Below, in pieces: positions 1 through 8,081 of a stretch of DNA of 64,000 nt. The stretch is from the NCBI RefSeq assembly GCF_025938095.1, contig NZ_JAPCZF010000001.1, forward strand, positions 434,001 to 498,000, written 5' to 3'. Positions within the stretch are counted from its first letter, which is position 1, and each line of letters opens with the position of its first letter. The stretch comes from Novosphingobium sp. JCM 18896. Lineage in GTDB: Bacteria > Pseudomonadota > Alphaproteobacteria > Sphingomonadales > Sphingomonadaceae. Under the pieces are notes generated by a model. The model did not search any database. It worked only from the letters and a program-made list of their open reading frames with translations, and was not told the origin of the DNA. The position numbers and the translations under genes are program-made.

Positions 1-1
1 G

Positions 2-376
2 GCGCAGTCGCCGCTCCACGGCTGGGAGCGCGAAACGCGCGCCTTCCGACCCAACGGCAACATCGACCAGGCGCCGCGCTGGGCCGATTTCGCCGATCCG
101 CTCGACGCGATCAGCGGCCGCGCGCGGGCGCACATGCGCGCGCGACAGCCGGCGCAGCGCCAGGACGGCATCGTGCTCTCGCCCGACCAGCGCCGCGCGC
201 TCGACGTTCTCGGCCTGCCGATCGACGCCGATCGCCGCGCGCTGCGCAGCCGCTATTCGGAACTCGTGCGCAAGTACCACCCCGACCGCAACGGCGGCGA
301 CCGCGGCTACGAGACGCGGCTGCAGGAAGTGGTCGAGGCCTATCAGCTGCTGCGCAAGGCCGCGGCTTTCGCCTGA
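2..376 (+). CDS. J-domain protein, C-terminal part (5' end outside window)
   Basis: The reading frame is open from the window edge to the stop at 374-376, so the gene begins upstream. The last 70 residues form a J domain: a helix I-like segment (LSPDQRRALDVLGL), then RSRYSELVRKYHPDRNGGD with the HPD tripeptide that stimulates Hsp70 ATPase, then helix III and IV ending at the C-terminus. The J domain is C-terminal, unlike canonical DnaJ, and no zinc-finger part follows. Family knowledge: in many alphaproteobacteria a small DnaJ-like gene of this type lies close to cobS; here cobS is 9.6 kb away. The role is probably that of a DnaK co-chaperone; the client is unknown. Confidence 0.85.
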   Translation, partial: AQSPLHGWERETRAFRPNGNIDQAPRWADFADPLDAISGRARAHMRARQPAQRQDGIVLSPDQRRALDVLGLPIDADRRALRSRYSELVRKYHPDRNGGDRGYETRLQEVVEAYQLLRKAAAFA

Positions 377-378
377 TC

Positions 379-396
379 CTCCCCGAAACGGGGATG
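379..396. terminator. Weak hairpin after the J-domain gene
   Basis: CCCCG-AAA-CGGGG lies directly after the stop codon at 376. The stem is short and no clear T-tract follows, so this is only a possible terminator or mRNA 3' end. Confidence 0.25.
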
Positions 397-457
397 ACCA
401 CGCTTCCTTCACGTTTTTCCGCCAGGGTGCCGCGCTCACGTGCTAGCGAGTTAGCCC

Positions 458-1915
458 ATGCCTGCGGTTTCCCGATCGTTCCTCGTCCTGAGCCTTGCTG
501 GCCTGGCCGGCGCCGGCGTCGCAGCAGCGGCCGCCTCGGCCGTGCACGACGAAGCGGCACCCAAGATCGTTGCCGAACCGGTCGCGGCGATTGATGCTCC
601 GGCGCCGGTGTCGTCTTCATCGAGCCAATCGACCCCAACGGGTGACGGCTTCTACCCGTCCTACATGCCGATGAACGGCCTCCACCGCCCGGCGACCACG
701 CTGTTCGTCAAGTGCGACGCCTCGCGTGCGGCGGGCAAGGAAGTCTACCAAGGCCGCGATGGCGATTCACTCTACGGCCGCGCCGAGGGCGGCTTCGAAT
801 TCGTCTACGAGGCGCTGGACGGCGCCGGGAAACCCTGCGTCTATCCCTTTGCGCCGTGGATGCCGGACATCGTCGGTTCGCTCCAGGGCACGCAATATAT
901 CCTGCGTTCGTCGATCCCCGGCCGCCGCGTGACCTTCCGCTCGGGCGACGACTGGGCGAAGGTCAATCTGCGCCTGTTCCAGGTCGGCGCGCAGCGCGTA
1001 CATTTCGAGATGCGCGACATCGAACTCGATTTTCCCGCCGCCAACCAGCCGATGGGTGCGCTCCATCTCGAAGTCGTCGACACCGCACGGCCGGGCCTGT
1101 TCACCGCCGTGGTGCGCCGCTCGAAGATCTTCGGCGGCAAGAACGCGATCTTCGTCCCCAGCGGCGAGATCATGCTCTATGTTGAGGACAGCGAGATCGC
1201 GGGCAACGTCGGCACCAATGCCGACCAGGAGCACGCCACCTACATCAACGGCACGCTCGTCTCGCACTTCCGCCACTCGATCTGGCGCGGGCAGCGCGCG
1301 TGGGAGAACAGCGCCAGCGGCCACCAGATCAAGGACAAGGCCTACCTGCGGATCTACGAGGACGTCACGGTCGCGAACACGCCCAACGGCGCGCCGCCTT
1401 CGGCCATGCCGCTCGTCGACATCTCGGCCTTCGGTTTTACTTGGGCCAATGGCTTGCACATCAAGCGCCAGCTCTCGGCGCAGGAGCCGCGCGAGGGCCT
1501 GGTCGATCTGCGCACCGAGATCGCCTATGGCCCGCCCGACCACTATCCGTGGAACCTGCTGGTCAGCCCCGACTGGCGGATGCCCGCGGCGCCGCTGACC
1601 GCGCTCGACAAGGTCTATGTCTCGGCCTTCTTCAACACCACGGTCGAGAGTTTTCGGTCCGAGCCTTTCGTCTTCGCCTTGCGCTCGCAGGGCAATGCCC
1701 TGGCGGCAGATGGCATCGAGATGCTGGGCGGCGATCAGACCACGCGCGCGCAGCAGCGCATCGTCTCGCTGGCCTTCGACACCGAGGGACGGATGCAGAA
1801 GGTCTATGCGCCCGGCGGCTGGACCTACGTCAATCCGCAACTTCCGCCCGAGAGCGAATGGGTGACCGATCGTGACAAGTTCATCCGCCATGCGCTGGGG
1901 CTGATCGGGCGGTAA
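458..1915 (+). CDS. Secreted protein of unknown function, possible beta-helix
   Basis: 485 residues. Residues 1-27 are a signal peptide (charged start, hydrophobic core, AAAAASA before the mature part), followed by a Pro/Ser-rich linker to about residue 65. The body has many short beta-like segments rich in V, I, G and N (MRDIELDFP, VVRRSKIFGGKNAIF, LYVEDSEIAGN), which looks like a right-handed parallel beta-helix, but I see no catalytic motif of a known polysaccharide lyase or hydrolase. It is probably periplasmic or extracellular. It stands alone between the J-domain gene and a repeat pair. The start at 458 is chosen because it gives an intact signal peptide. Function is not recognised. Confidence 0.75.
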   Translation: MPAVSRSFLVLSLAGLAGAGVAAAAASAVHDEAAPKIVAEPVAAIDAPAPVSSSSSQSTPTGDGFYPSYMPMNGLHRPATTLFVKCDASRAAGKEVYQGRDGDSLYGRAEGGFEFVYEALDGAGKPCVYPFAPWMPDIVGSLQGTQYILRSSIPGRRVTFRSGDDWAKVNLRLFQVGAQRVHFEMRDIELDFPAANQPMGALHLEVVDTARPGLFTAVVRRSKIFGGKNAIFVPSGEIMLYVEDSEIAGNVGTNADQEHATYINGTLVSHFRHSIWRGQRAWENSASGHQIKDKAYLRIYEDVTVANTPNGAPPSAMPLVDISAFGFTWANGLHIKRQLSAQEPREGLVDLRTEIAYGPPDHYPWNLLVSPDWRMPAAPLTALDKVYVSAFFNTTVESFRSEPFVFALRSQGNALAADGIEMLGGDQTTRAQQRIVSLAFDTEGRMQKVYAPGGWTYVNPQLPPESEWVTDRDKFIRHALGLIGR

Positions 1916-1923
1916 TGTTCAAA

Positions 1924-2042
1924 ATCCTCCCCCTTAGGGGGAGGGGGACCGCCGGCGTAGCCGGTGGTGGAGGGGGGTAACCGCTAGCCGGGACACCCCT
2001 CCGTCAGCGCTTCGCGCTGCCACCTCCCCTTCAGGGGAGGAT
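1924..2042. repeat. Family A inverted repeat pair 1 (empty, mixed ends)
   Basis: Two inverted family A units (1924-1977 and 1995-2042) separated by 17 bp. Each begins with an ATCCTCCCC...GGGGAGG palindrome. The left unit continues with GGACCG-hairpin-GTGGTGGAGGGG (called type 1 here). The right unit, read inward, continues with TGGCAG-hairpin-CTGACGGAGGGG (type 2). The outer hairpin loops differ (CTTAG on the left, TGAA on the right). No gene lies inside. It separates the convergent genes at 1915 and 2052. Confidence 0.9.
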
Positions 2043-2051
2043 CGTTCGACA

Positions 2052-2501
2052 TCAATCCGCCTCGCACAGCGCCTGGAGCTGGTCGGCGCAGACGCCCCAG
2101 CCTTCGACGAAGCCCATTTCCTCGTGCTGCTTGGCGGTCTCGGCGCTCCAGTGGCGCGCGCGGGCGGTGTAGCGGGTGCCGTCGCCTTCGGGCTCGATCT
2201 CCCAGATGCCGATCATGAACGGCCCCGAGGGCTGGAAATCGGCGGTGACGGCGTCGGTCGTGACGAAGCGCTTGCCCTCGTCATAGGCCAGATAGACGCC
2301 GTTCTGCGGGCTCTGCTCGCCGTCGGGGCCATAGAAGGTCATGTTGCAGACGCCCATGGGCCGGCGGTCCTGCTGGTCGATCTCGGCACGCCAGGGCTTG
2401 GGGCACCACCATTCCTCGGTGCGGTTGACCATGATGTCCCAGACCTTGTCGGGCTTTGCCGCGATCAGACGGGTGACGGACAGTTCGGTGTTGTCGGACA
2501 T
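2052..2501 (-). CDS. SRPBCC (AHSA1-like) domain protein
   Basis: 149 residues, the length of a single START-like/SRPBCC domain. It opens with LSVTRLIAAKPDKVWDIMV, the usual first strand and helix of Aha1/CalC-type proteins, and ends with a long C-terminal helix (MGFVEGWGVCADQLQALCE) that caps the hydrophobic cavity. Such proteins bind small hydrophobic ligands, and the ligand cannot be told from sequence. It is the last gene of the leftward run that starts at 8513, with 21 bp to the GST gene before it. Members with DUF899, VOC and DUF1428 neighbours are common in bacterial stress or detoxification clusters. Confidence 0.85.
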   Translation of the reverse strand: MSDNTELSVTRLIAAKPDKVWDIMVNRTEEWWCPKPWRAEIDQQDRRPMGVCNMTFYGPDGEQSPQNGVYLAYDEGKRFVTTDAVTADFQPSGPFMIGIWEIEPEGDGTRYTARARHWSAETAKQHEEMGFVEGWGVCADQLQALCEAD

Positions 2502-2522
2502 GCGGGGCCTCCGGTGAAAGTG

Positions 2523-3173
2523 TCAGTCGCGGTCGGGCGCGCCGAGCGGGAAGTAGGGGCGGAACGGCCGCGCCTCTTCGACGCAACGCGCGACTTCGGG
2601 CAATGACAGCAGGTGCGCGCGCCACTGCTGGAGCCGCGGGAAATCGTCGGCGATCGGGTGGACCCAGTCAGCGTAGAACAGCGACGGCGCGGCCGCGCAT
2701 TCGATCAGGGTGATGTGGTCCATCGGCGGATAGTATTCGAGCCAGCCCTCGAGCCAGGCATAGGTCCGTGTCAGCTGCTCGCGCGCTTCGGCGCAGCGCG
2801 CCTGGTCGGGGTTCTCGCTGTCGCGGATATATTCGTTTACGACGATCTGCATGACGTTCATCACGTAGTTGTCGAAGACGCGGTCGAGCATGCGCATGCC
2901 CAGCGCCGCGCTCGGCTCGTCGGGCACGAGCAGCTGGTTCTTGGCGTGGCGCTGCGACAGGTATTCTATGATCGAGGTGCTCTCGAAGATCACGTTCTCG
3001 CCGTCCTGGAGCACGGGGAACTTACCCAGCGGCCCGGCCGTGGCGACGAACTGCGCGTTCTCCGGGTGATCGGGATCGACCACCTTGAAATCGAACTCGA
3101 TGTCGTTCGCGTAGAGCGCGATCAGCGCCTTCCAGGTGTAGGACGAAAAGGGATGGCCGTAGAGCGCGAGCAT
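2523..3173 (-). CDS. Glutathione S-transferase family protein
   Basis: 216 residues. The N-terminal thioredoxin-like domain (1-80) starts MLALYGHPFSSYTWKALIAL, with a Ser/Tyr pair in the position of the GST catalytic residue, then GKFPVLQDGENVIFESTSIIEYL, the classic cis-Pro and glutathione gamma-Glu binding segment (E-S/T). An all-helical C-terminal domain follows. The start at 3173 is preferred over longer readings because the GST fold begins there and AGGA-rich sequence precedes it. It is the second-to-last gene of the leftward operon, 16 bp after the DUF899 gene. The substrate is unknown; it probably conjugates or reduces electrophiles in the cytoplasm. Confidence 0.85.
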   Translation of the reverse strand: MLALYGHPFSSYTWKALIALYANDIEFDFKVVDPDHPENAQFVATAGPLGKFPVLQDGENVIFESTSIIEYLSQRHAKNQLLVPDEPSAALGMRMLDRVFDNYVMNVMQIVVNEYIRDSENPDQARCAEAREQLTRTYAWLEGWLEYYPPMDHITLIECAAAPSLFYADWVHPIADDFPRLQQWRAHLLSLPEVARCVEEARPFRPYFPLGAPDRD

Positions 3174-3189
3174 TCGTGAAATCCTGTTC

Positions 3190-3924
3190 CTAATACTGGA
3201 CCTTGGGGAAGAAGTCCTGCCCCCGGCCTTCGGGTATGGTGTCGAGCATGCCCCAGACCGGGTCCATGAAATCGAGGCCGCGGTGGTGCTGATCGGGGTC
3301 TTCGGGCGCGAAGACAAGCTCGCTGCCCCAGAAGTGCCGAATGGTACCATTGTCCTTGCGGAAGACGTTGAGCATCGGCTCGTCCCAATCCTCGTCGGGC
3401 TTGTAACCGCGCGCTTCGCGCATCGCCGGGGTCAGCGAGGCGGTGTTGCCGTAATAGTGGCTCGGATAGGCATTGTCCGCGGTCGAGATCAACTGGAGGT
3501 GCTGCCAGCCGCGATCCTGCGCCCAGGCCTGGAGCCTTGCCAGCGGCGAGCGCGCAACGACGTAGAAGGCCGCGCGCTGCGGCACATGCCGCGCCGCGCC
3601 GTCGAGCCCGTCGAGCAGGTGGGTGCAGCCGGGGCAGGGCACGTTGCGCTCGGGCCCGAACATGTAGCTGTAGAGGATCAGGGTCGAATGGTCGCCGAAC
3701 AGCTCCGACAGCCGCACCGGCTCGGGCCGGAAGTGCGCGCCGATCCGCTCGAACACGTAGTCCTCGGGCACTTCGCCGCCGGGCGGCAGCGCGCGGCGCA
3801 GCGCGGCCACGGCTTCGGTCTGGCGGCGAAGCGCGATCTCGGCGTCGAGCAGGGCATTGCGCGCCGCGCGGTATTCGGGGCTTTCATTGGGGAAAGCGAC
3901 GCGGGGGAAATCGGCCTCGGCCAT
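3190..3924 (-). CDS. DUF899 family thioredoxin-like protein
   Basis: 244 residues. The signature of the family is clear: an N-terminal helix rich in Glu/Arg (ALLDAEIALRRQTEAVAALRRALPPGG), FGPERNVPCPGCTHLLDG with a CxxC pair (C97, C100), and the C-terminal segment EPMLNVFRKDNGTIRHFWGSE. DUF899 proteins have a thioredoxin fold, and the CxxC suggests thiol-disulfide chemistry, but no substrate is established. The start at 3924 follows GGGAG at a suitable distance. The gene is fourth from the end of the HxlR-divergent operon, with gaps of 11 and 16 bp to its neighbours. Confidence 0.85.
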   Translation of the reverse strand: MAEADFPRVAFPNESPEYRAARNALLDAEIALRRQTEAVAALRRALPPGGEVPEDYVFERIGAHFRPEPVRLSELFGDHSTLILYSYMFGPERNVPCPGCTHLLDGLDGAARHVPQRAAFYVVARSPLARLQAWAQDRGWQHLQLISTADNAYPSHYYGNTASLTPAMREARGYKPDEDWDEPMLNVFRKDNGTIRHFWGSELVFAPEDPDQHHRGLDFMDPVWGMLDTIPEGRGQDFFPKVQY

Positions 3925-3935
3925 GATCGGGCTCC

Positions 3936-4424
3936 CTAGTTTCCGGCGCGGGCGGCCTCGATCGCGGCGACGTCGATCTTCTTCATTTCCATCATCGCCG
4001 CGAACACGCGCTGCGCCACGGCGGGGTCGGAGCCCGCCACGGCTTCGCTCAGCGCGCGCGGGGTGATCTGCCACGAGACGCCCCACTTGTCCTTGCACCA
4101 GCCGCACTGGCTCTCCTGGCCGCCGTTGCCGACGATGGCGTTCCAGTAGCGGTCGGTCTCTTCCTGGTCCTCGGTCATGACCTGGAACGAGAAGGCTTCG
4201 CTGTGCTTGAACATCGGGCCGCCGTTGAGGCCGATGCAGGGAATGCCCATGACGGTGAACTCGACCGTCAGGACCTGGCCCTGCTGGCCGCCCTCGGGAT
4301 AGTCGCCCGGCGCGCGGTGGACGCCCGACACCTTGCTGTCGGGAAAGGTCGCGGCGTAGAAATTGGCGGCCGCCTCGGCCTCGCCTTCGTACCACAGGCA
4401 TACGATGTTCTTGGGTGCGGTCAT
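3936..4424 (-). CDS. VOC family protein, PhnB / 3-demethylubiquinone methyltransferase-like
   Basis: 162 residues. It opens NIVCLWYEGEAEAAANFYAATFPDS, typical of the PhnB-like subfamily of vicinal oxygen chelate proteins, and contains the subfamily hallmark GGQESQCGWCKDKWGVSWQITP. Despite the old name it has no SAM-binding domain, so it is not a methyltransferase. VOC proteins bind metal and act on electrophiles or bind antibiotics; the actual substrate is unknown. The start codon overlaps the stop of the upstream GST gene by four bases (ATGA), which implies translational coupling. Confidence 0.88.
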   Translation of the reverse strand: MTAPKNIVCLWYEGEAEAAANFYAATFPDSKVSGVHRAPGDYPEGGQQGQVLTVEFTVMGIPCIGLNGGPMFKHSEAFSFQVMTEDQEETDRYWNAIVGNGGQESQCGWCKDKWGVSWQITPRALSEAVAGSDPAVAQRVFAAMMEMKKIDVAAIEAARAGN

Positions 4425-5047
4425 TTCTTCATGTCCTCGATCAGCTTGTTGTCGACCGCCTTGGCGGCCTTGTAGCGCGGGCGGGCCTGGATCCGCTCGG
4501 CATAGGCGACCAGCGCCGGGCGCGGCGGCAGGATGCCGAAGTTGAGGCCCCAGTCGACCGAGCTGCCGACATAGACGTCGGCCATGGTGAAGCGATCACC
4601 GCAGACGAAGGCGCGGCTCTCGAGCATGGCTTCGAGCGTGTCCATCGTCCGGTCGAAGCTGCCCCAGCCGGCCATCATCTCCTGCTGCCCCTCGGGCTCG
4701 AACTTGAGCGCGCGGCTGGTGATCGACTGCTCGATCGGCCCCGCGGCGAAGAAGGTCCAGCGCAGGTAGTCGGCCAGTTCGTCGTCGTGCGGCAGCAGTC
4801 CGGCCTCGGAGTGCATCTCGGCGAGGTAGAGGCAGATCGCCGCGGCTTCGGTCACCACCCGGTCGCCGTCCTCGGTGTGGTGGACGATCGTCGGCACCTT
4901 GCCCATCGGGTTGGCTTCGAGGAACGCGGCGGGCTTGTCCTTCCAGTCGACCAGCACCTGCTCGTAGTCGGCATCGACCTCGTGCAGCGCCCAGCGGGCG
5001 ATCTGGCCGCGCGACATCGGGTTGGTGTAGAAGGTGTATTCGGCCAT
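4421..5047 (-). CDS. Glutathione S-transferase family protein
   Basis: 208 residues. The N-terminal domain starts EYTFYTNPMSRGQIARWALHEV (a Ser at the beta/theta-like catalytic position) and continues with NPMGKVPTIVHHTEDGDRVVTEAAAICLYLAE, giving the cis-Pro and E-A/S glutathione site. The helical C-terminal domain contains FTMADVYVGSSVDWG, the conserved N-capping box (TxAD). It overlaps the next gene by four bases and is 3 bp from the preceding VOC gene. It is one of three GSTs in the operon. All three differ clearly in sequence, so they are not a recent tandem duplication. Confidence 0.88.
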   Translation of the reverse strand: MAEYTFYTNPMSRGQIARWALHEVDADYEQVLVDWKDKPAAFLEANPMGKVPTIVHHTEDGDRVVTEAAAICLYLAEMHSEAGLLPHDDELADYLRWTFFAAGPIEQSITSRALKFEPEGQQEMMAGWGSFDRTMDTLEAMLESRAFVCGDRFTMADVYVGSSVDWGLNFGILPPRPALVAYAERIQARPRYKAAKAVDNKLIEDMKK

Positions 5048-5050
5048 CGC

Positions 5051-5860
5051 CTATCCTTTCGTGCCGACGAGCGAGAACATCGCGCCCTGCGGATCCATGC
5101 CGTTGATGATCCATTCGCCGCCGGGCACTTCCATCGGCCCGTTGAACACCTGGCCGCCATTGGCCGTGACCGTCGCGACGGCCTGATCGATGTCGCCGAC
5201 GCGGATGTAGAAGTTCCACATCCCGACGGGCACTTCCGCGGGCTTCTGCATCATCGCGCCGATCTGCTCGCCGCCGTGGTCGATGAACCAGTAGTCGCCC
5301 ATCTCGCCCATCGGCATCTTGTCGTTGAACGCGAAGTCGAAGTGCTTGGCGTAGAACGCGCGCGCGCCGTCGATGTCGGGGCTGTAGAGCTCGTTCCAGG
5401 CGACGCGCTGCGGCGCCGTGCGATCGTAGACGTCGCTGCGCGCATCGGCGGGGGCGCCCGCTGGCGGGACCGGGGTCATCACGTAGAGCGGCACGCCCTG
5501 CGGATCGGTGACGAGCGCGAAGGAGCCGACGTCGATCGTGGTCTTGGGCATCAGCACCTTGCCGCCGTCGGCAGCGATCGCCGCCGTGGCCGCATCGACG
5601 TCGGCGACGTAGAGGTAACCGAGCCAGCAGGGGCGGGCGCCGCCCTCGCACATGGCGTCGGTCAGCGCGAGCACGCCGCCGCCGCTGCCGCCGTCGTCGC
5701 GGACGATGTGGCGGTAGTCGACACCCCCGGCGGCCGCGGCCCCCTCGGGCGCTTCACCCAGGATCTTCCAGCCGACGACCTTGCCGTAGAAGTCCCGCGC
5801 GGCATCGGGATCGGTGGTCATCAGTTCGTACCAGATGAAGCTGCCGAGGGGATTGGTCAT
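5051..5860 (-). CDS. Two-domain VOC (glyoxalase/bleomycin-resistance fold) protein
   Basis: 269 residues with two VOC domains. Domain 1 (about 5-130) begins GSFIWYELMTTDPDAARDFYGKVVGW. Domain 2 (about 145-265) begins RVAWNELYSPDIDGARAFYAKHFDF and ends with DPQGAMFSLVGTKG. Each carries the beta-alpha-beta-beta-beta pattern, and internal duplication is typical of this subfamily (as in CFP30B-like hydroxylase proteins). Its substrate is unknown. The gene lies 3 bp after the DUF1428 gene and 3 bp before the GST gene in one transcription unit. Confidence 0.88.
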   Translation of the reverse strand: MTNPLGSFIWYELMTTDPDAARDFYGKVVGWKILGEAPEGAAAAGGVDYRHIVRDDGGSGGGVLALTDAMCEGGARPCWLGYLYVADVDAATAAIAADGGKVLMPKTTIDVGSFALVTDPQGVPLYVMTPVPPAGAPADARSDVYDRTAPQRVAWNELYSPDIDGARAFYAKHFDFAFNDKMPMGEMGDYWFIDHGGEQIGAMMQKPAEVPVGMWNFYIRVGDIDQAVATVTANGGQVFNGPMEVPGGEWIINGMDPQGAMFSLVGTKG

Positions 5861-5863
5861 GGC

Positions 5864-6619
5864 TCAGGCTCCCACGGGCTGCTTGGTCAGCTCGACCACG
5901 GGGGCGAAGCTGCCATAGACCATGCGCTTGCCGTCGAACGGCGGCTTCTCGTCCTCGAAGCCCTTCATGCGTTCGTCCTGCATCATCTTCTCGTGCGCAC
6001 CGTCGCAGGCCTCGCGCGATTCCCATTCGATGAACGAGAAGACCACGATCTCGCCGTCCTCGGCCTTCACCGAGCGGTAGAAGTCGGTCTGCTTGCCGTG
6101 CGGCACCTCGTCCTGCCAGGCCTCGACCACGCGCTTGGCGCCATAGTCCTTCATGATGTCCCACATGTCGAGCGCGGCCTTGCGGTACCCGGCCTGGTTG
6201 CCCGCCGGCACGGGAACGATGAAGCCCTGGACGTAGGGATTGTCGAGCGCGGTGCCCTCGTCGACCAGCGGCGTGAAGCCGCCGTAGATCATGCGCATGC
6301 CGTCGAAGGGCATGGGGTTCTTTTCCTGGCTCATGCGGTCGTCGGACTGCATGATCTCTTCCATCCTGGCTTCCATCGCCTTGCAGGTCGCGGCGTCGGG
6401 CCATTCGATCCACGAGAAGACGACCGATTCGTCCTCCTTGCAGTCGACCGCGCCGAAGAAGTCGGTGGTGTGGCCTTTCTCGACCTTGTCCTGCCAGCAT
6501 TCGAGGATGCGGGTGGCGCCGTGGTCCATGAACACGCCGTCGCCGAGATCGGCATGGGCGATGAACTTGTCCTTGTTCGCAGTCGGCACCGCGAGAACGA
6601 AACCTTGTACGTAGGTCAT
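5864..6619 (-). CDS. Tandem DUF1428 protein
   Basis: 251 residues made of two complete DUF1428 units. Unit 1 begins MTYVQGFVLAVPTANKDKFI and ends PFDGMRMIYGGFTPLV. Unit 2 begins NPYVQGFIVPVPAGNQAGYR and ends PFDGKRMVYGSFAPVV. DUF1428 proteins are usually about 120 residues with one ferredoxin-like (dimeric alpha-beta barrel) domain, so this is an internal duplication or fusion that would form the barrel within one chain. The ATG at 6619 is preferred to the TTG at 6622 because GGAGA is correctly spaced. The function of the family is unknown. Confidence 0.87.
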   Translation of the reverse strand: MTYVQGFVLAVPTANKDKFIAHADLGDGVFMDHGATRILECWQDKVEKGHTTDFFGAVDCKEDESVVFSWIEWPDAATCKAMEARMEEIMQSDDRMSQEKNPMPFDGMRMIYGGFTPLVDEGTALDNPYVQGFIVPVPAGNQAGYRKAALDMWDIMKDYGAKRVVEAWQDEVPHGKQTDFYRSVKAEDGEIVVFSFIEWESREACDGAHEKMMQDERMKGFEDEKPPFDGKRMVYGSFAPVVELTKQPVGA

Positions 6620-6697
6620 CAAGCGTCTCCTTCCTTCTTCTGCCCCTTGAGCAACGCGATGATCGCCATTGCGTGCCCGTGGCCCCCAAAATCGTAA

Positions 6698-6865
6698 CTA
6701 GGGCCCGAATTCGTCCTTGAGTGCGGCCACGATCGTCCCGGCCTTCACCCCCGGTGCCAGGCCGGCGCCTTCGCCGAAGCCTTTGTCCTTGCCCCAGGCG
6801 CGGAACGCCGCGGGGGTCTTGCCGGTCTTGGCCTCGATGTTGTCGAGATAGGCCTGGAAGCTCAT
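6698..6865 (-). CDS. DUF4287 small protein
   Basis: A 55-residue gene. It starts MSFQAYLDNIEAKTGKTPAAF, the conserved opening of DUF4287 (helix, then a TGKTP turn), and ends KAGTIVAALKDEFGP. The start overlaps the upstream GST stop by four bases (ATGA at 6862-6865), supporting real translation. DUF4287 proteins are small helical proteins often found near DUF1801/DUF5655 and AHSA1 genes; no activity is known. A gap of 78 bp follows before the DUF1428 gene. Confidence 0.85.
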   Translation of the reverse strand: MSFQAYLDNIEAKTGKTPAAFRAWGKDKGFGEGAGLAPGVKAGTIVAALKDEFGP

Positions 6866-7545
6866 GCCGGCATCTCGAACGGGATCGGCGCGCCGAGATC
6901 GGCGGTCTGGTCGGCCAGCGCCTGGACGAAGGCCGGACGCGCCTCGCCGCGCTGCTTATAGGCCGTCAGCTTGGGATAGGCCGACAGGATGTCGGTATGG
7001 CGGACCTCGCGCAACACGGTCACCATCAGGATGTCGGCGATCGAGAAAGGCCCGGCCAGCCAGCCGTCGGGCGGCATGGCGTCTTCGAGGTGCCGAAGCC
7101 GGACGTTGAGGAAATCGACGAAGCCCGGGCGCGCCTCCTTGGTCCAGCCCTCACGGGCGCGAAACACGTCGACCCATTGCAGGTCCATCACCGCGGGTTC
7201 GACCGTGTTGAGCGCGGCGATCAGCCAGGAATGGGCATCGGCGCGCGCCTGCGGTTCGCGCGGCAGCAGCCGTTCGTCCTGTTCGCCGAGGTGGAGCAGG
7301 ATCGCGCCGCTCTCGAACAGGCGCACGCCGCCTTGTTCGAGCGCGGGCACCTGCCCGAACGGCTGCCACTCGCTGCGGTAGCTGTCGGGGCGGGGCTTCA
7401 TCCCCTCGTAGATCTCGGTGCGATAGGGGCGGCCGATCTCCTCGAGCGCCCAGCGCACGCGCAGGTCGCGGACCAGGCCATGCGCGAAGGCGGGCACGTC
7501 CTTGAGCGCGACGACGACGGTATCGGCCTTGGGATCCATGGGCAT
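6862..7545 (-). CDS. Glutathione S-transferase family protein
   Basis: 227 residues. After a short N-terminal extension (PMDPKADTVVVALKDVPAF) the thioredoxin-like domain contains LRVRWALEEIGRPYRTEIYEG, PFGQVPALEQGGVRLFESGAILLHLGE (cis-Pro and E-S glutathione site), then a helical domain with FSIADILMVTVLREV. It belongs to the GstA-like group. It is the third GST of the leftward operon, 35 bp after the VOC gene and overlapping the DUF4287 gene. Confidence 0.86.
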   Translation of the reverse strand: MPMDPKADTVVVALKDVPAFAHGLVRDLRVRWALEEIGRPYRTEIYEGMKPRPDSYRSEWQPFGQVPALEQGGVRLFESGAILLHLGEQDERLLPREPQARADAHSWLIAALNTVEPAVMDLQWVDVFRAREGWTKEARPGFVDFLNVRLRHLEDAMPPDGWLAGPFSIADILMVTVLREVRHTDILSAYPKLTAYKQRGEARPAFVQALADQTADLGAPIPFEMPA

Positions 7546-7580
7546 GGCTGTTCTCCTCTGCGGTGATCAGTTGTTGGCGA

Positions 7581-8054
7581 TCAATTGCTGGCTGGCGGCT
7601 GGCCGCACATCGCGTTCTCCGCGGCCTTGCGCAGTTCTTCCTCGCCCTGCGGGGCGTTGGGCAGCGAATGGGCGATCGACCACATGTGGCCCCAGGGATC
7701 CTTCACCTGGCCATAGCGATCGCCCCAGAACATGTCGGTCGCGGGCATGACCACGGTGGCGCCGGCCTGGGCCGCGCGGTCGATCGAGGCATCGGCATTG
7801 GCGACGTAGAGGTGCAGGGTCACCGGCGTGCCGCCGAGCGCATTGGGGCCGAGCGCGCCCATTTCCTTCATCTCGTCGACCAGCATGACCATGGCGCCGT
7901 TGATCGTGATCGCGCCGTGCATCAGCTTCCCGTCGGGGGCGGGGAGACGCATCATCTCCTCGGCGCCGAAGGCCTGCTTGTAGAACTCGATCGCATCGGC
8001 GGCGCCGGCGCAGACGAGGTGCGGCGCGAGTGCGGGCGGGGTGAATTCGGTCAT
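7581..8054 (-). CDS. VOC family protein (PhnB/YdeI-like)
   Basis: 157 residues, one VOC module pair of the PhnB type: LAPHLVCAGAADAIEFYKQAFGAEEMMR at the start, TLHLYVANADASIDRAAQAGATVVMP in the middle, and the diagnostic WGDRYGQVKDPWGHMWSIA near the end. Proteins of this group bind hydrophobic or electrophilic small molecules. The C-terminal 25 residues are a hydrophilic extension. The gene lies 27 bp after the first gene of the operon. Confidence 0.88.
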   Translation of the reverse strand: MTEFTPPALAPHLVCAGAADAIEFYKQAFGAEEMMRLPAPDGKLMHGAITINGAMVMLVDEMKEMGALGPNALGGTPVTLHLYVANADASIDRAAQAGATVVMPATDMFWGDRYGQVKDPWGHMWSIAHSLPNAPQGEEELRKAAENAMCGQPPASN

Positions 8055-8081
8055 GATCTTCTCTCCCTTTTTGCGTTTCGA

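Noticed and set aside
6622..6672. A 16-codon frame before the DUF1428 gene (MAIIALLKGQKKEGDA)
   Set aside because: Too short and with no family; it may be leader sequence but I cannot support a peptide.
4415..6697. A 760-codon open frame on the plus strand
   Set aside because: It runs opposite to six genes with clear protein families (GST, VOC, DUF1428). Long antisense frames are common at this G+C content. Its composition (Asp/His/Val/Arg-rich) is that of reverse-frame shadows.
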